Assembly (NCBI GenBank): GCA_023052935.1
Contig: CM041294.1
Coordinates: 22,158,635 to 22,222,634 of the forward strand
Length of the DNA: 64,000 nt
Source: Piezodorus guildinii
Taxonomy: Eukaryota; Arthropoda; Insecta; Hemiptera; Pentatomidae
Direction: 5' to 3'
In this document: one piece after another, positions 54,984 through 64,000 of the stretch
How the letters are laid out: each line of letters opens with the position of its first letter
How positions within the stretch are numbered: the first letter of the stretch is position 1
Translations under genes and position numbers: made by a program
The notes under the pieces: model-generated
Databases searched by the model: none
Told to the model about the DNA's origin: nothing
Seen by the model: only the letters and a program-made list of their open reading frames with translations

Positions 54984-55868
54984 TTGGGTTAATGCAAAAT
55001 TAATGCAGGTTTTTAGTAGGTATTGTAAATACTTTAACCATATATATTTAATCAAAATAATTTCCATCTGAAGCAATGCACTTTTGCCAACGTTCAACAA
55101 GCTTTCTTATTCCACCAGAAAAAAAATCCGAATCCCTGGACTCAATGAAATCACGAAAAGAATTTTCAATGTCGTCCTGGTTTTGAAAATTTTTCTCCCT
55201 CAAAAAGTTGTCCAGATGCCTGAAAAAGTGGAAGTCTGTAGGAGAGAGGTCAGGTGAATAAGGCGGATGTTGGAGAACTTCGTAGCCCAACTCGTGCAGT
55301 CGTCGAAGCGTTGGTTGTGCAACGTGTGGTCTGGCGTTATCGTGGAGCAGGATCGGCCCCTTCCGATTCATCAATGCTGGGCAAAGACGTTGCAATTTTT
55401 GAGTTCCGAGTTCCGCCGCCATTTCTCGTGTGGTTTTGGTTGGGTCGTCTTCCACTTTTGACCTCAGCTGGTCGTTGTCCAGAGCAAGATGACGGCCCCG
55501 ACCTTCCTTGTCTTCGAGGTCGAAATCTCCTCTGCGAAACTTCTGGAACCAACGCTGCACCGTGCACTCATTAATAGCCCCCTGACCCCACACTTCATTA
55601 ATATTACGAGCCGTTTGCGCAGCGCTGCGCCCTAATTTAAATTCGTAAAAATAAATTTGACGAAAATCGCACTTTGACATTTTCGATTTAAGACCTTTGA
55701 ACACACTGAACAAAACGATTTTACTAAACAAATTCATGGTGAAAGAGAGGGTATTAGATAAGGTTTGTTTTGGTATAATAATGATCAATGTTAGGATTAG
55801 CTTTGTTTAAACAATTGGAATTAAGATATTGCAATAGAGGAAACCTGCATTAATTTTGCATCAACTAA
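54984..55868 (-). mobile_element. Mariner 1, copy b: 885-bp deletion derivative, both ends present
   Basis: Inverted termini are TTGGGTTAATGCAAAATTAA at the left and, in reverse, TTAGTTGATGCAAAATTAAT at the right, each with TA outside (54982-54983 and 55869-55870). It contains one uninterrupted minus-strand frame. It matches the copy at 20858-21646 across the same internal deletion. Confidence 0.9.
55048..55680 (-). CDS. Internally deleted mariner transposase, open frame (210 aa)
   Basis: The start is the ATG at 55680 (MSKCDFRQIYFYEFKLG), the usual mariner N terminus. The frame stays open 36 codons further upstream, but those lie in the element leader. The N-terminal DNA-binding region has INECTVQRWFQKFRRGDFDL and a GRGRH hook. 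After ELGTQKLQRLCPALM the frame jumps into ILLHDNARPHVAQPTLRRLH (second Asp), YSPDLSPTDFHFF (third Asp, D34D spacing kept) and the SRDSDFF...ERWQKC C terminus. About 100-130 residues with the second helix-turn-helix, WVPHEL and first Asp are gone, versus ~345 aa usual. It cannot be catalytic but could bind mariner termini. Confidence 0.85.
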   Translation of the reverse strand: MSKCDFRQIYFYEFKLGRSAAQTARNINEVWGQGAINECTVQRWFQKFRRGDFDLEDKEGRGRHLALDNDQLRSKVEDDPTKTTREMAAELGTQKLQRLCPALMNRKGPILLHDNARPHVAQPTLRRLHELGYEVLQHPPYSPDLSPTDFHFFRHLDNFLREKNFQNQDDIENSFRDFIESRDSDFFSGGIRKLVERWQKCIASDGNYFD

Positions 55869-55874
55869 TATTAT

Positions 55875-56600
55875 TATTAACTACGCACTACGATCCTTTG
55901 CGGTGTCCGGGTCTAGATGTCATCCAGTTACTCACCCCCAGGATGCTCCCTGCATCAGCAGAAACTCCGTCTTCCCATCTACATCTCGGTATTTCTCTTC
56001 TTCTTGTTCCGTAGAAATGGTCTTTGGAAAGCTGTATGGGCAGTTCCTCTTCACTCATGCGTGTCACATGCCCAGCCCATCCTAATTGCTAAAGTTTAAT
56101 GACTTACCTACATTTAGCTTGTTAATTACGTCATAAATCTCCCGGTTTGAACGTCTCCCGGAGGATGATCAACTAAACCTCTTTTAAATAACCTTCAACT
56201 TTCCGTTCAAATACGAGGGGATTTCGTTCGTTCTTCTTGGTCATAGTCCAGGTTTCCGAGCCGTATATTAATACTGGGCTGATCATCGTCCTCTTAACGT
56301 AAATCTTTTTTCTGACGTGAAAGGATTTGCTTTGTTGTTTTCGTTGGCTGCAGCAGCACTGGTTTGCTAAATGTATTTTTCCTATCTATTTTACCTCCCA
56401 CGCAATTGTTTTGGGTTACCAATTGAGTCTAAGTATATAAAATTTGTGACTTGGTCAAATTTTTAGGTACCAAAATCAACGTTTTATTGTGCCCGGGCGT
56501 ATCCTCCGTTACCAAATACTTTGTTTTTGCCTGATTGACTTGTAGAACAGTTGTTCCAACTGATCCAAGGGATCCACCAACGATATCCAGGGGGTTCGCG
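55875..56600 (-). pseudogene. RTE-like LINE ORF2 C terminus, family C
   Basis: On the minus strand, broken frames read KKIYVKRTMISPVLIYGSET, then WTMTKKNER, and, nearer 56000-56100, LGWAGHVTRMSEEELP and GTRRREKYRDVDG. The ETWT.TK..E and RW.GHV.RM signatures place it with 8645, 11146 and 16005. Many stops. Confidence 0.7.
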
Positions 56601-56948
56601 AGATGCTATTGGAAAGTTTTATTAAATTACCTAAATTAAAAATCTTTAAAAGCCTTGGCTTGTAACAAAAATTAACGTATTGCACAAACTCGTCAAAATA
56701 AATGATAAATGATAGTAAATAGGTGCTTATATTTTATTTCTAAATTTTAGTAATCAATTGTGAATAATGTTTTGCGGATTGAAGTCAGTTCTAAGAGCCT
56801 CAGTTTAGTTCTAGCATTTACAATCTTGGGTTATCTTAACAATCTATTTCAACTGCGGTCACTTAACCTTTAATCTATAATTTCAATTACAAAAGGTTTC
56901 TGTTTGTTGGATGCGTCTTAAAATTAACATAATGATTAGGAATATATA

Positions 56949-57010
<62 letters not shown>

Positions 57011-57165
57011 GCTCATAGTTCGTTTTGAAGATAGTGAAAATTATGTATAATGTTTTAGAATCAGTAAAGCGCGATAAACAAAAAAAATATAGAAAAATGA
57101 AAAAAAATTGAAATCTCGCCTATATATACGCTTGTAACTAAGTTATTGATAGAGAAAACATTTAT
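56601..57165. other. No gene; includes (TA)n at 56945-57008
   Basis: AT-rich DNA with a (TA)n tract of about 31 units. Nothing else recognised. Confidence 0.45.
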
Positions 57166-57167
57166 TA

Positions 57168-57458
57168 GTTTGTTTGTTTATTTATTTAACGTCACTTTAT
57201 GCCACTATGGCTAATGGACGATGCTACAGTGGGAGTCCTAAATTTTGCCTATCCAGGTTTTATTAGGATAGGGATCTTTAACGAGTACCTGACATCGCAC
57301 AGGCTTGGGACCACCTTTTAACGTCCCCTCCGAAAGACGGCATAACTAAGGATTTCTTACTCCCATTAAAAATACTAGGACCGCCTGCGGGTTTGAACCC
57401 GTGACCTTTGGCACAGGAGGCTGTTATGATAGCCACCCAGCTACAAGTGATCCCAACA
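57168..57458 (-). mobile_element. tRNA-derived SINE, family S2 (reference copy)
   Basis: The most complete S2 copy, ~290 bp. On the minus strand: head GGGATCACTTGTAGCTGGGT (A-box-like), CCTCCTGTGCCAAAGGTCAC, B box GGGTTCAAACCC, body GGTCCTAGTATTTTTAATGG, CTTAGTTATGCCGTCTTTCG, CGATGTCAGGTACTCGTTAA, CCTAATAAAACCTGGATAGG, CATAGTGGCATAAAGTGACG and a (TAAA)n-type tail. The mobilising LINE is unknown. Confidence 0.85.
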
Positions 57459-57459
57459 T

Positions 57460-58215
57460 TTATTAGTATTTTTTTTTTTAATCATAATACCGCAAATAAT
57501 TATAAAAAACAGAGAGGAAAAAGTTAAAATTTAACACATTTATAGTAACTCAGTTATAATATAATATATAATAATAAATAAATGTAAGAATATTTGAATT
57601 TTGATGATAACAATTGCAATGAATAACGTCCATTCAAACTTTCTTCATTAGTGAACAAAGTAAAGCGAAATTCATCATCTCTCTTAAGTAGAAGTTTGAA
57701 TTTTGCCTAAGCTTTTCCAGAAAACGATTTCCTTGGAAAGATTAACTGAACGTTGCAAACCACAATTTTAGTGGGGGAACCGCTGGACTCAAAAACTTAA
57801 ATTTATTTCATGTTGCTGTTTAGATATCGCAAAACCGCGAATACCTATGAAAGCTGACAATTTATATCATAATGTAATTAAAATTATACAACTGTTAATA
57901 TTGCAAAATTTATTATTATGTAGTAACTTTAAAAGTTGTCGCCCAAACACATGAAGGAGCAAGAGATAAGGTTGTTAAGATACATGCTACTGATAATACA
58001 TTACTAGAACCCAACTCAACTGTTTTCGTTATTAGAGCGTGGTTATAATATGAACATTAAACTATTAGAATTACGGACCAGTAAAATATTTTCATCAGGA
58101 AATTATATATTTACCACATCTGGATTCGTATTTATTTTTGTTTTCACTTAGATATATACGAAATATTTATTTATTCATTTTTATAACCAATGATCCTCAA
58201 GATTTTTTAACAAAT
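57460..58215. other. No gene recognised
   Basis: AT-rich sequence without repeats I could match. Confidence 0.4.
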
Positions 58216-58219
58216 CCTA

Positions 58220-58375
58220 TTTGGTATATATGAAATATACGGTGAAGAAAAGTATTGCGTTCGTTAAAAGTTAAGGCGATGCCGTTTTAGGGTCTACTGA
58301 TTCCAAATGAATAATATTATATTACTTAATCTTAAATAAATGTTTTTTCGAAACGATATAATTCTATATTGAGTT

Positions 58376-58458
<83 letters not shown>

Positions 58459-58515
58459 TTGGTTTCATGAAAATATGGAAGTGAAAATTTTGTGTTGTGC
58501 ACACCAGATTGTAAA
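58220..58515 (-). repeat. Repeat family R, ends only, with a T run inside
   Basis: On the minus strand the R right end (58228-58300, AAATATACGGTGAAGAAAAG type, GCCGTTTTAGGGTCTACTGA) and the R head (58470-58505, TTGTGTTGTGCACACCAGAT) are kept. The middle ~650 bp is missing, and a ~75-nt T run at 58379-58453 lies between. Confidence 0.55.
58379..58453. repeat. Poly(T), ~75 nt
   Basis: An uninterrupted T run inside a deleted R copy. It could be the poly(A) of a minus-strand insertion or an expanded homopolymer. True length is uncertain from any sequencing method. Confidence 0.85.
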
Positions 58516-58519
58516 TATT

Positions 58520-59300
58520 AGCGGGAAAAAATCTAATATACATAACGTGACTTATCTTATATATATTTTTTTTTTTTTTTTATATAAAAGTATTTACTTT
58601 TTCTCACAAAAATTATGTTATTTACTTATTTAACACTTTTAAACCATACAAATTAAATAAAACATAATAGTTTTATTTCATGATAGTTATACCGATAAAC
58701 CTTCTTTATTAACATATTAGTCGTGCTATCAGGTTATTTCAATACTTTTATATTGGTGTTAACATGAATCAAATCAAAATAAAGATAAATAAATAGAAAC
58801 AAATTTTCACTAGGTAATTTTTGGATGTTTTTAAATATTTAAATGATTGTGTCACTTAGGTGTAACAATTTAATTATAAAAAAATCATGATATTCTCAAT
58901 TTACTTTTAACTATATTTTATAGTTTTTATTCATGTTTCAGAGAAACCCACTATCTTTAATATTTCATTTTTAAAAATTTATTAAAACTACAGTTTATAA
59001 ATATTCAATGTTATTTTTCGAGTTATTTTATTATTTTTTTAAAATATTAAATATTCACATAATTTACTTCAACATTCTTAAATATTTCATTTATCAAAGT
59101 GAAAATAATAAAACTCTATATATTGAAAATACTATGCATAATTTAATAATCCTACATAGTATGAAAATAAAAGATATAGGTTTTTTTTTCTAAATTTTTT
59201 AAAAGGACATTCTTAAGGAATTTAAGTGTTTCCATCAAGACCCTCTATCATTAAAATAAACTATTGATCTCGATATAACATCTAGAATTATGACTGTAAA
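58520..59300. other. AT-rich, nothing recognised
   Basis: The 61-codon frame at 59008-59193 is Phe/Ile/Tyr-rich and reflects composition. Confidence 0.4.
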
Positions 59301-59303
59301 GAA

Positions 59304-59707
59304 AGTTACACCGATATTTTAATTTAATTCATTATTTTTTTATTAAAGCAATATAAAAAGATAAAGCGTTATAAGAATAATTATCTTGAATAATTAGTCA
59401 ATTTTAATTACTTGGTCCTTGTTATTCGGAGAGAAATTATAGGGTATTAGCCAAACCTTTAAAAAACAAAAAGAATTTTACACAGATATCGATGGGATCG
59501 ATAATTAATTAACGGAAATTAATTAATCTCGTGGAAACATTTCAATTTCCCGGGTCTCCCGAATCATGCGGAGGGGAAAAATCACTTGTAGCTTTTTTCC
59601 TGTTCACCCATACCACACTTTAAAATTGTCTCTTTTTTATTTTAATGAGGGCTTGGAAACTTTTTTTTTCTCGTACGTCAAAATGTCTTAACTTGATTTT
59701 TTTATCA
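59304..59707 (+). repeat. 404-bp direct repeat, copy 1
   Basis: Near-identical to 60428-60831. Starts AGTTACACCGATATTTTAAT, contains AGATATCGATGGGATCGATA and GGGTCTCCCGAATCATGCGG, and ends CTTGATTTTTTTATCA. No open frame. Confidence 0.9.
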
Positions 59708-59711
59708 TTTA

Positions 59712-59742
<31 letters not shown>

Positions 59743-60427
59743 TTTGTCTTTGGGGTATTCCCCTTACAAATAGAGCCTGGCTAGGCTATTCACAATACAT
59801 TTTTTAAGTATACATATATATATATACAACATACATACGCTTTTGAAATAATAATACATCTGTTTAAAATAATTTTAAAAAAAAGTTAAAATAAAATAAA
59901 AAATAATAATAAAATAAGTAAAAAATTAAAAATTCATATTGATAAGGATAAATTAAGTTCTTTATTTATTTCACTCATCTTAATTATTTTTTTCTTCAAT
60001 GCACCACTGTATAAACAAAAAGCAAATATATATGATTTTAAAATAATAATGCATCTGTTTGAAAAGATAAAATAATTAAATACGATAAAGATAAAGATAA
60101 ATTAATTTTTTTTTTCTGTTTTTTCTCCAATACAATAGAGATAAAGTAAATAAAGAAGAAAAAAAAAATACAATATTTTTTAAAATAATAATACATCTGC
60201 TAAATAAAAAAAAAAAAATAAAAAATAATTAAACAAAAAAATAAAGAAAATAAAATAAAAGATAAATTAGTATATTGATATAGATAAATTAACAGTTCTT
60301 TTTTTGTTCCAATATAGTAGAGTTAAAATAAAAAAATAAATAAATAAATAAATAAAATAAAAAAAAAAATGTTTTCAAAATAATAATACATCTGTTTTAA
60401 AAAATAAAACTAAAATAAAATAAAATA
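59708..60427. repeat. Imperfect tandem array between the direct repeats
   Basis: The motif AATAATAATRCATCTG occurs at about 59850, 60043, 60186 and 60382, so roughly 140-200-bp imperfect units rich in AAATAAAA and GATAAATTA. The left part (59740-59800) resembles 1665-1700. A short (TA)n lies at 59713-59732. Confidence 0.6.
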
Positions 60428-60831
60428 AGTTACACCGATATTTTAATTTAATTCATTATTTTTTTATTAAAGCAATATAAAAGATAAAGCGTTATAACAA
60501 TAATTATCTTGAATAATTAGTCAATTTTAATTACTTGGTCCTTGTTATTCGGAGAGAAATTATAGGGTATTAGCCAAACCTTTAAAAAAACAAAAAGAAT
60601 TTTACACAGATATCGATGGGATCGATAATTAATTAACGGAAATTAATTAATCTCGTGGAAACATTTCAATTTCCCGGGTCTCCCGAATCATGCGGAGGGG
60701 AAAAATCACTTGTAGCTTTTTTCCTGTTCCACTATTCCACACTTTAAAATTGTCTCTTTTTTATTTTAATGAGGGCTTGGAAACTTTTTTTTTCTCGTAC
60801 GTCAAAATGTCTTAACTTGATTTTTTTATCA
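60428..60831 (+). repeat. 404-bp direct repeat, copy 2
   Basis: Differs from copy 1 by about a dozen positions: single-base length changes in A runs, AAG to AAC, and CACCCATACCA versus CACTATTCCA. Confidence 0.9.
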
Positions 60832-61345
60832 CTATCTGCATTATTATTAACTTCTAACTAAACAATTTCAAATAAAAAAAAAAGGTAATAACAAATTGCT
60901 AAAACCCATAAACGTTTGTCTAGCGGTGAGGAGATGGTTGGGAACAGTACTGTTTCAAGACATTCTCTTCTCATCGTCAGAAATAAAAAAACATAAATCA
61001 AAATTATTTAAGTTTATTTGTTTGCTATTTTAAAGTAAAGTGCAGGCAAATGAAAATTTAATTGTTCTTAATAATGAAAACTTGATCGCTATGTATGTTT
61101 TCAAAACCTAAAGAAATAAGAACTGTTCCTATTTTATTCGCTTTATTAATATTTTATATTTTAAATGAACTATTTAAATGACATTTTAAAAGTTGAATTA
61201 AGTTTTTATAGGAATCCTATTTAGTTTACGGTGAAACATCTTTTTTAATGAAATAGTATTAATTTTGAAATAATTAAAAAAAAAAAAGTTAGTTTATAGA
61301 TTTATAAAAACTTATCATTTATGTTAACAACTTAGTTACCATTCA
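60832..61345. other. AT-rich, nothing recognised
   Basis: No open frame or repeat match seen. Confidence 0.4.
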
Positions 61346-61349
61346 GTAC

Positions 61350-61506
61350 TTAAGGGGTACTCACTACGTTTGCTATAGTATGCTATTTGTGCTATTGTGC
61401 TAAACCCATCAATTTTATACAGGAAATAACTGTAGAAACTCGACGAGTTTAGCAAAATAACACAAATAGCATGCTATAGCAACGTAGTGAGTACCCCTTT
61501 AACATT
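61350..61506. mobile_element. Palindromic MITE, PIF/Harbinger-like
   Basis: Long inverted arms: AGGGGTACTCACTACG, TGCTATAGTATGCTATTTGT and GCTAAAC at the left are mirrored by GTTTAGC, ACAAATAGCATGCTATAGCA and CGTAGTGAGTACCCCT at the right, with a ~45-nt centre. The flanking trinucleotide TTA occurs at both ends, which fits the TWA target of PIF/Harbinger elements. No coding. Confidence 0.75.
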
Positions 61507-61707
61507 GTTCCTAATGTCTTGTTTGCAAAAGGTGAAGAATACAACTTCAACGATCTTATACATTTAACTATTATAACAATTAATAGTTAACTCAAAATTT
61601 TATATTAACTTGTACGATTTCTTTTATTTTAATATTTCCGAAATCATGCGTTATCTGACGGTATATTATTTGCCTATTTTAATACTTATATTTCATGTAT
61701 ATGAGCG

Positions 61708-61990
61708 TTAGGGAGCGGCGTGGTCTAATGGGTAGAGCGCTAATCTACTGTGCTCCGTTCGAATCCCGGCTGTGGCGGAATATTATTTATTCTGTTATTT
61801 CAGCCGGGAGGGGAGGAGCGATCCCTCCTGAGGCACATCCAGCCTCTATAAAGTGGGTACCAAAAAATGGGGGAAAACCTGGCGGCTGAGCATGATCTCG
61901 GCCGAATCACCTCATTGCACGGCCGTTCCCTACATGTACTAAACCCAAAACTCTTCATGGGTTGTAGTGGTACAGGTTTTTTTTTTTTCA
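61708..61990 (+). mobile_element. tRNA-derived SINE, family S3
   Basis: The tRNA-like head has an A-box-like TGGTCTAATGGGTAGAGCGC and a perfect B box GTTCGAATC within complementary CCG/CGG stems. The ~210-bp body has AGCCGGGAGGGGAGGAGCGA, CCAGCCTCTATAAAGTGGGT and CCTCATTGCACGGCCG and ends in a T run after GTGGTACAGG. Single copy in the window. It is distinguished from a tRNA gene by the poor acceptor pairing and the attached body. Confidence 0.65.
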
Positions 61991-62167
61991 TTTATTATGT
62001 TTTGATTACAGACATTTTTTTTACCTCGTTTAAAGAAAGGCTAAATTTCAATGTATTTTACTTATAAGCCTTCAGGAAAGATTTCCCTAAATTATAGTGA
62101 AAACCGTTTCAAATCCGCCTTGTGGTTTTGAAGCAGTTCGCAAAAACCAAAATCGCGTTATCATTTT

Positions 62168-62184
62168 ACACACACACACACACA

Positions 62185-62258
<74 letters not shown>

Positions 62259-62293
62259 AGAGAGAGAGAGAGAGGGATAGAGAGAGAGAGAGT
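62168..62293. repeat. Compound microsatellite (AC)n-(TA)n-(GA)n
   Basis: About 24 AC units with one slip (ACCACAC), then ~16 TA units, a GTATGTAT joint and ~17 GA units with interruptions. No gene. Confidence 0.9.
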
Positions 62294-62299
62294 GAGTTA

Positions 62300-62945
62300 T
62301 TCGTGCCAATTCTCAAAAATGAGCACCAGACATAATATTCGCGAGATTTAGAGCTAGTTATTTACCATTCAATCCTTTCAGTTTATTAAAATTTCTATTT
62401 ATAACTGAAAAACGTACTTGTCTCTGTTATCATATTACACATACCGACTTGATCCATTCTTTGACATTTTAAAATTATTCTCAATTGTTTTTACATAACT
62501 TTAATATAAACAAAACTTTTTCTTAATAATCTTTTCATGTTATCAATATAATTACAAAGGAGCGAGAACTAGCTGCCCAAATATTTTCCCATTTTGAGCC
62601 CTTATGAGAAAACAAGAGAGTGGGTCCTGGCCTGTGTAGCCCATTCAAGGCATAAGGTCAAAGTTGAAACCTTTAAGCTGACCTTTCCCTAGCACACCTC
62701 CGACATGTGCCTAGCCTTCTCAGCTAGCTACAGCAATCAATAGTTACTATAATTAATTAGCTGGATATATTATCAGTTATCAGTTACCGATAATTATGTG
62801 GGAATCGGTTGTACTAAAAGATAAATTATTGGAAGTTACGCAACTACACTACTATCTTATGAATACTAATCTACAGAATATGTCATAAACCAATGTCAGA
62901 CAGACTAATATACGTTAATATACAATTTTTTTCTTCTTAGCGTGT
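62300..62945. other. No gene recognised
   Basis: The patch 62560-62745 is less AT-rich (GGTCCTGGCCTGTGTAGCCC and similar) and unmatched here. Possibly a decayed repeat. Confidence 0.35.
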
Positions 62946-62950
62946 ACGAT

Positions 62951-63507
62951 TTAACACGTTCACGAAGGGGAGAATATCTACGTTTTTTTCCGTGAAACTA
63001 TCTTAGCTACTTACGCTTCGTGGGGCGGGGCGTCACTAAGGCGAGTTCCATCATGTTTAATGTGATATTGTTTTGATAACAGTTTTGATATACACATATG
63101 AATTAAAGGAGTAATTATGGAAGTACTTGAAACAGATTCTTATATTATTATTTATTATTAAAAATTTTTCTTTTATTATATATAATATTCTTATTTATGG
63201 GGATAAAAGTATGAACTGAAATCACACACAGCTAAATAAAATTCTTTGAGAAGAGTAATCAAATGAAATTAACCGATGAGAGTCCTTTGAGGAAACATGT
63301 TGAAAGTTATAAGATATTTAATATATAAACCCTTATGCTTGTCAATACATACAATACATACATTTAATGTTGAGAAAAAATAAAATAAACTTATTTTCTA
63401 AAAACAAATGACTCACCTATGATGCACATCGCCGCAAGGGATAGTTAACCGTGACCCATCCCGCCCCACGGAAAATAGAAGTATGACCCCCGGCTTGAAC
63501 GTGTTAA
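62951..63507. mobile_element. piggyBac-like MITE with TTAA at both ends
   Basis: TTAA at 62951-62954 and 63504-63507 flank inverted termini CACGTTCACGAAGGGG and, in reverse, CACGTTCAAGCCGGGG. A second, subterminal inverted pair is present: CGTGGGGCGGGGCGTCAC (63020-63037) against the complement of GTGACCCATCCCGCCCCACG (63451-63470). The inner ~400 bp is AT-rich with no transposase. TTAA targets are diagnostic of piggyBac-type elements. Confidence 0.75.
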
Positions 63508-63774
63508 AAATCATTCTTAATTGCAAATAAATTATTCAATATTGTTGTTTCACAAGATGTATTTAAGTGTTTTAAGCAAACCTGTAGGAAACAAAATTTA
63601 TAATTTACAATAATAATATTTTCTCATCTGACGTACAGCTTTATAAAAAAAATTCACCAGAACTACTCTACTACAACACTATCTTATCTCTAAATTATAA
63701 GAAAATGTCTGAGTTACTATTATGGAAAATACCTTCGAAGATTTTATTACTAAAATGTACGATTTCAAACCCTA

Positions 63775-63775
<1 letters not shown>

Positions 63776-63832
<57 letters not shown>
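63776..63832. repeat. (TA)n tract
   Basis: About 27 TA units, directly followed by an R right end. Confidence 0.9.
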
Positions 63833-63835
<3 letters not shown>

Positions 63836-63915
63836 TAATAAGGGAAAGTATTTCTATCGCGAACATTTTGAAGTCCGAGTTATCATTAGAAATACGTCTT
63901 CTAGTGTCCCATGAA
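63833..63915 (-). repeat. Repeat family R, right end only
   Basis: AATAAGGGAAAGTATTTCTA, TCGCGAACATTTTGAAGTCC and TAGAAATACG.CTTCTAGTGTCCC correspond to the last ~80 bp of R in reverse. It stops at about 63915. Confidence 0.6.
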
Positions 63916-64000
63916 TAAAAAACAAAACAAAAAATTATCTATCAAAATAATTTGTATATGGCAAAGTATATAAAAAAAAAAACGAAAAATTCATCGAAAC

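Noticed and set aside
55254..55574. 106-codon plus-strand frame
   Set aside because: Antisense shadow of the mariner transposase, whose GC-rich coding keeps several frames open.
59304..60831. LTR retrotransposon
   Set aside because: Direct repeats lack TG...CA ends, and there is no gag/pol or primer site in the 720-bp interior.
61708..61778. tRNA gene candidate
   Set aside because: Good B box but no convincing acceptor stem, and a SINE-like body with a T-run end follows.
62160..62300. Coding frame through a compound microsatellite
   Set aside because: HTHT, YIYI and RERE residues are simple-repeat translation.
1..64000. CRISPR, phage, operon or integrated virus
   Set aside because: No spaced direct repeats of CRISPR type, no prokaryotic gene clusters, and no capsid, envelope or polymerase of a virus recognised.

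Overview
The window is eukaryotic, AT-rich, repeat-dominated DNA, most likely from an arthropod and probably an insect. The evidence is indirect: insect-style mariner transposases, a Jockey-clade LINE with a Drosophila-like Inr+DPE internal promoter, tRNA-headed SINEs, and many long (TA)n tracts. No rRNA, CRISPR, operon or bacterial signal was seen. I could not identify a host gene with certainty. One 68-bp segment (54353-54420) has good splice signals and an open frame and may be a host exon, so much of the window could be intron or intergenic DNA.

Layout. 1-13 kb: 5'-truncated LINE 3' ends in both orientations, from a Jockey-like family (A), a CR1/L2-group-like family (B), an RTE-like family (C) and an unassigned RT family (D), plus SINE copies. 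13-20 kb: more LINE 3' ends, two SINE families, an hAT-type MITE with a perfect 8-bp target duplication, a hairpin MITE, and a short unrecognised coding-like stretch near 17.5 kb. 20.8-22.7 kb: two different internally deleted mariners side by side. 24-27.5 kb: an inverted pair of an unclassified ~830-bp repeat (family R), one copy split by a LINE tail with a 14-bp target duplication. 28-31.9 kb: a SINE, a LINE tail, an hAT MITE carrying a mariner, and an RT pseudogene. 32-36.9 kb: a Jockey endonuclease fragment inside another R copy, an ORF1 fragment, and LINE 3' ends. 41.9-46.9 kb: the main feature, a complete ~5.0-kb Jockey-clade LINE with a 12-bp target duplication, promoter, gag-like ORF1, an extra 157-codon ORF that starts on the ORF1 stop (TAATG), and an EN-RT ORF2 broken once in an A-run. 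48.8-57.5 kb: LINE ends, an R copy, a Penelope-like motif, the candidate exon, and a mariner deletion derivative with an uninterrupted 210-aa frame. 57-64 kb: SINEs, a 404-bp direct duplication, a palindromic Harbinger-like MITE, and a piggyBac-like MITE with TTAA.

How parts relate. The elements are nested, which gives a relative order: R copies are older than the LINEs and MITEs inside them, and the hAT MITE at 29.5 kb is older than its mariner. The LINE at 41.9-46.9 kb looks youngest. Most other coding sequence is dead (stops, frameshifts, truncations). Family names are assigned by reading motifs; no database search was run.
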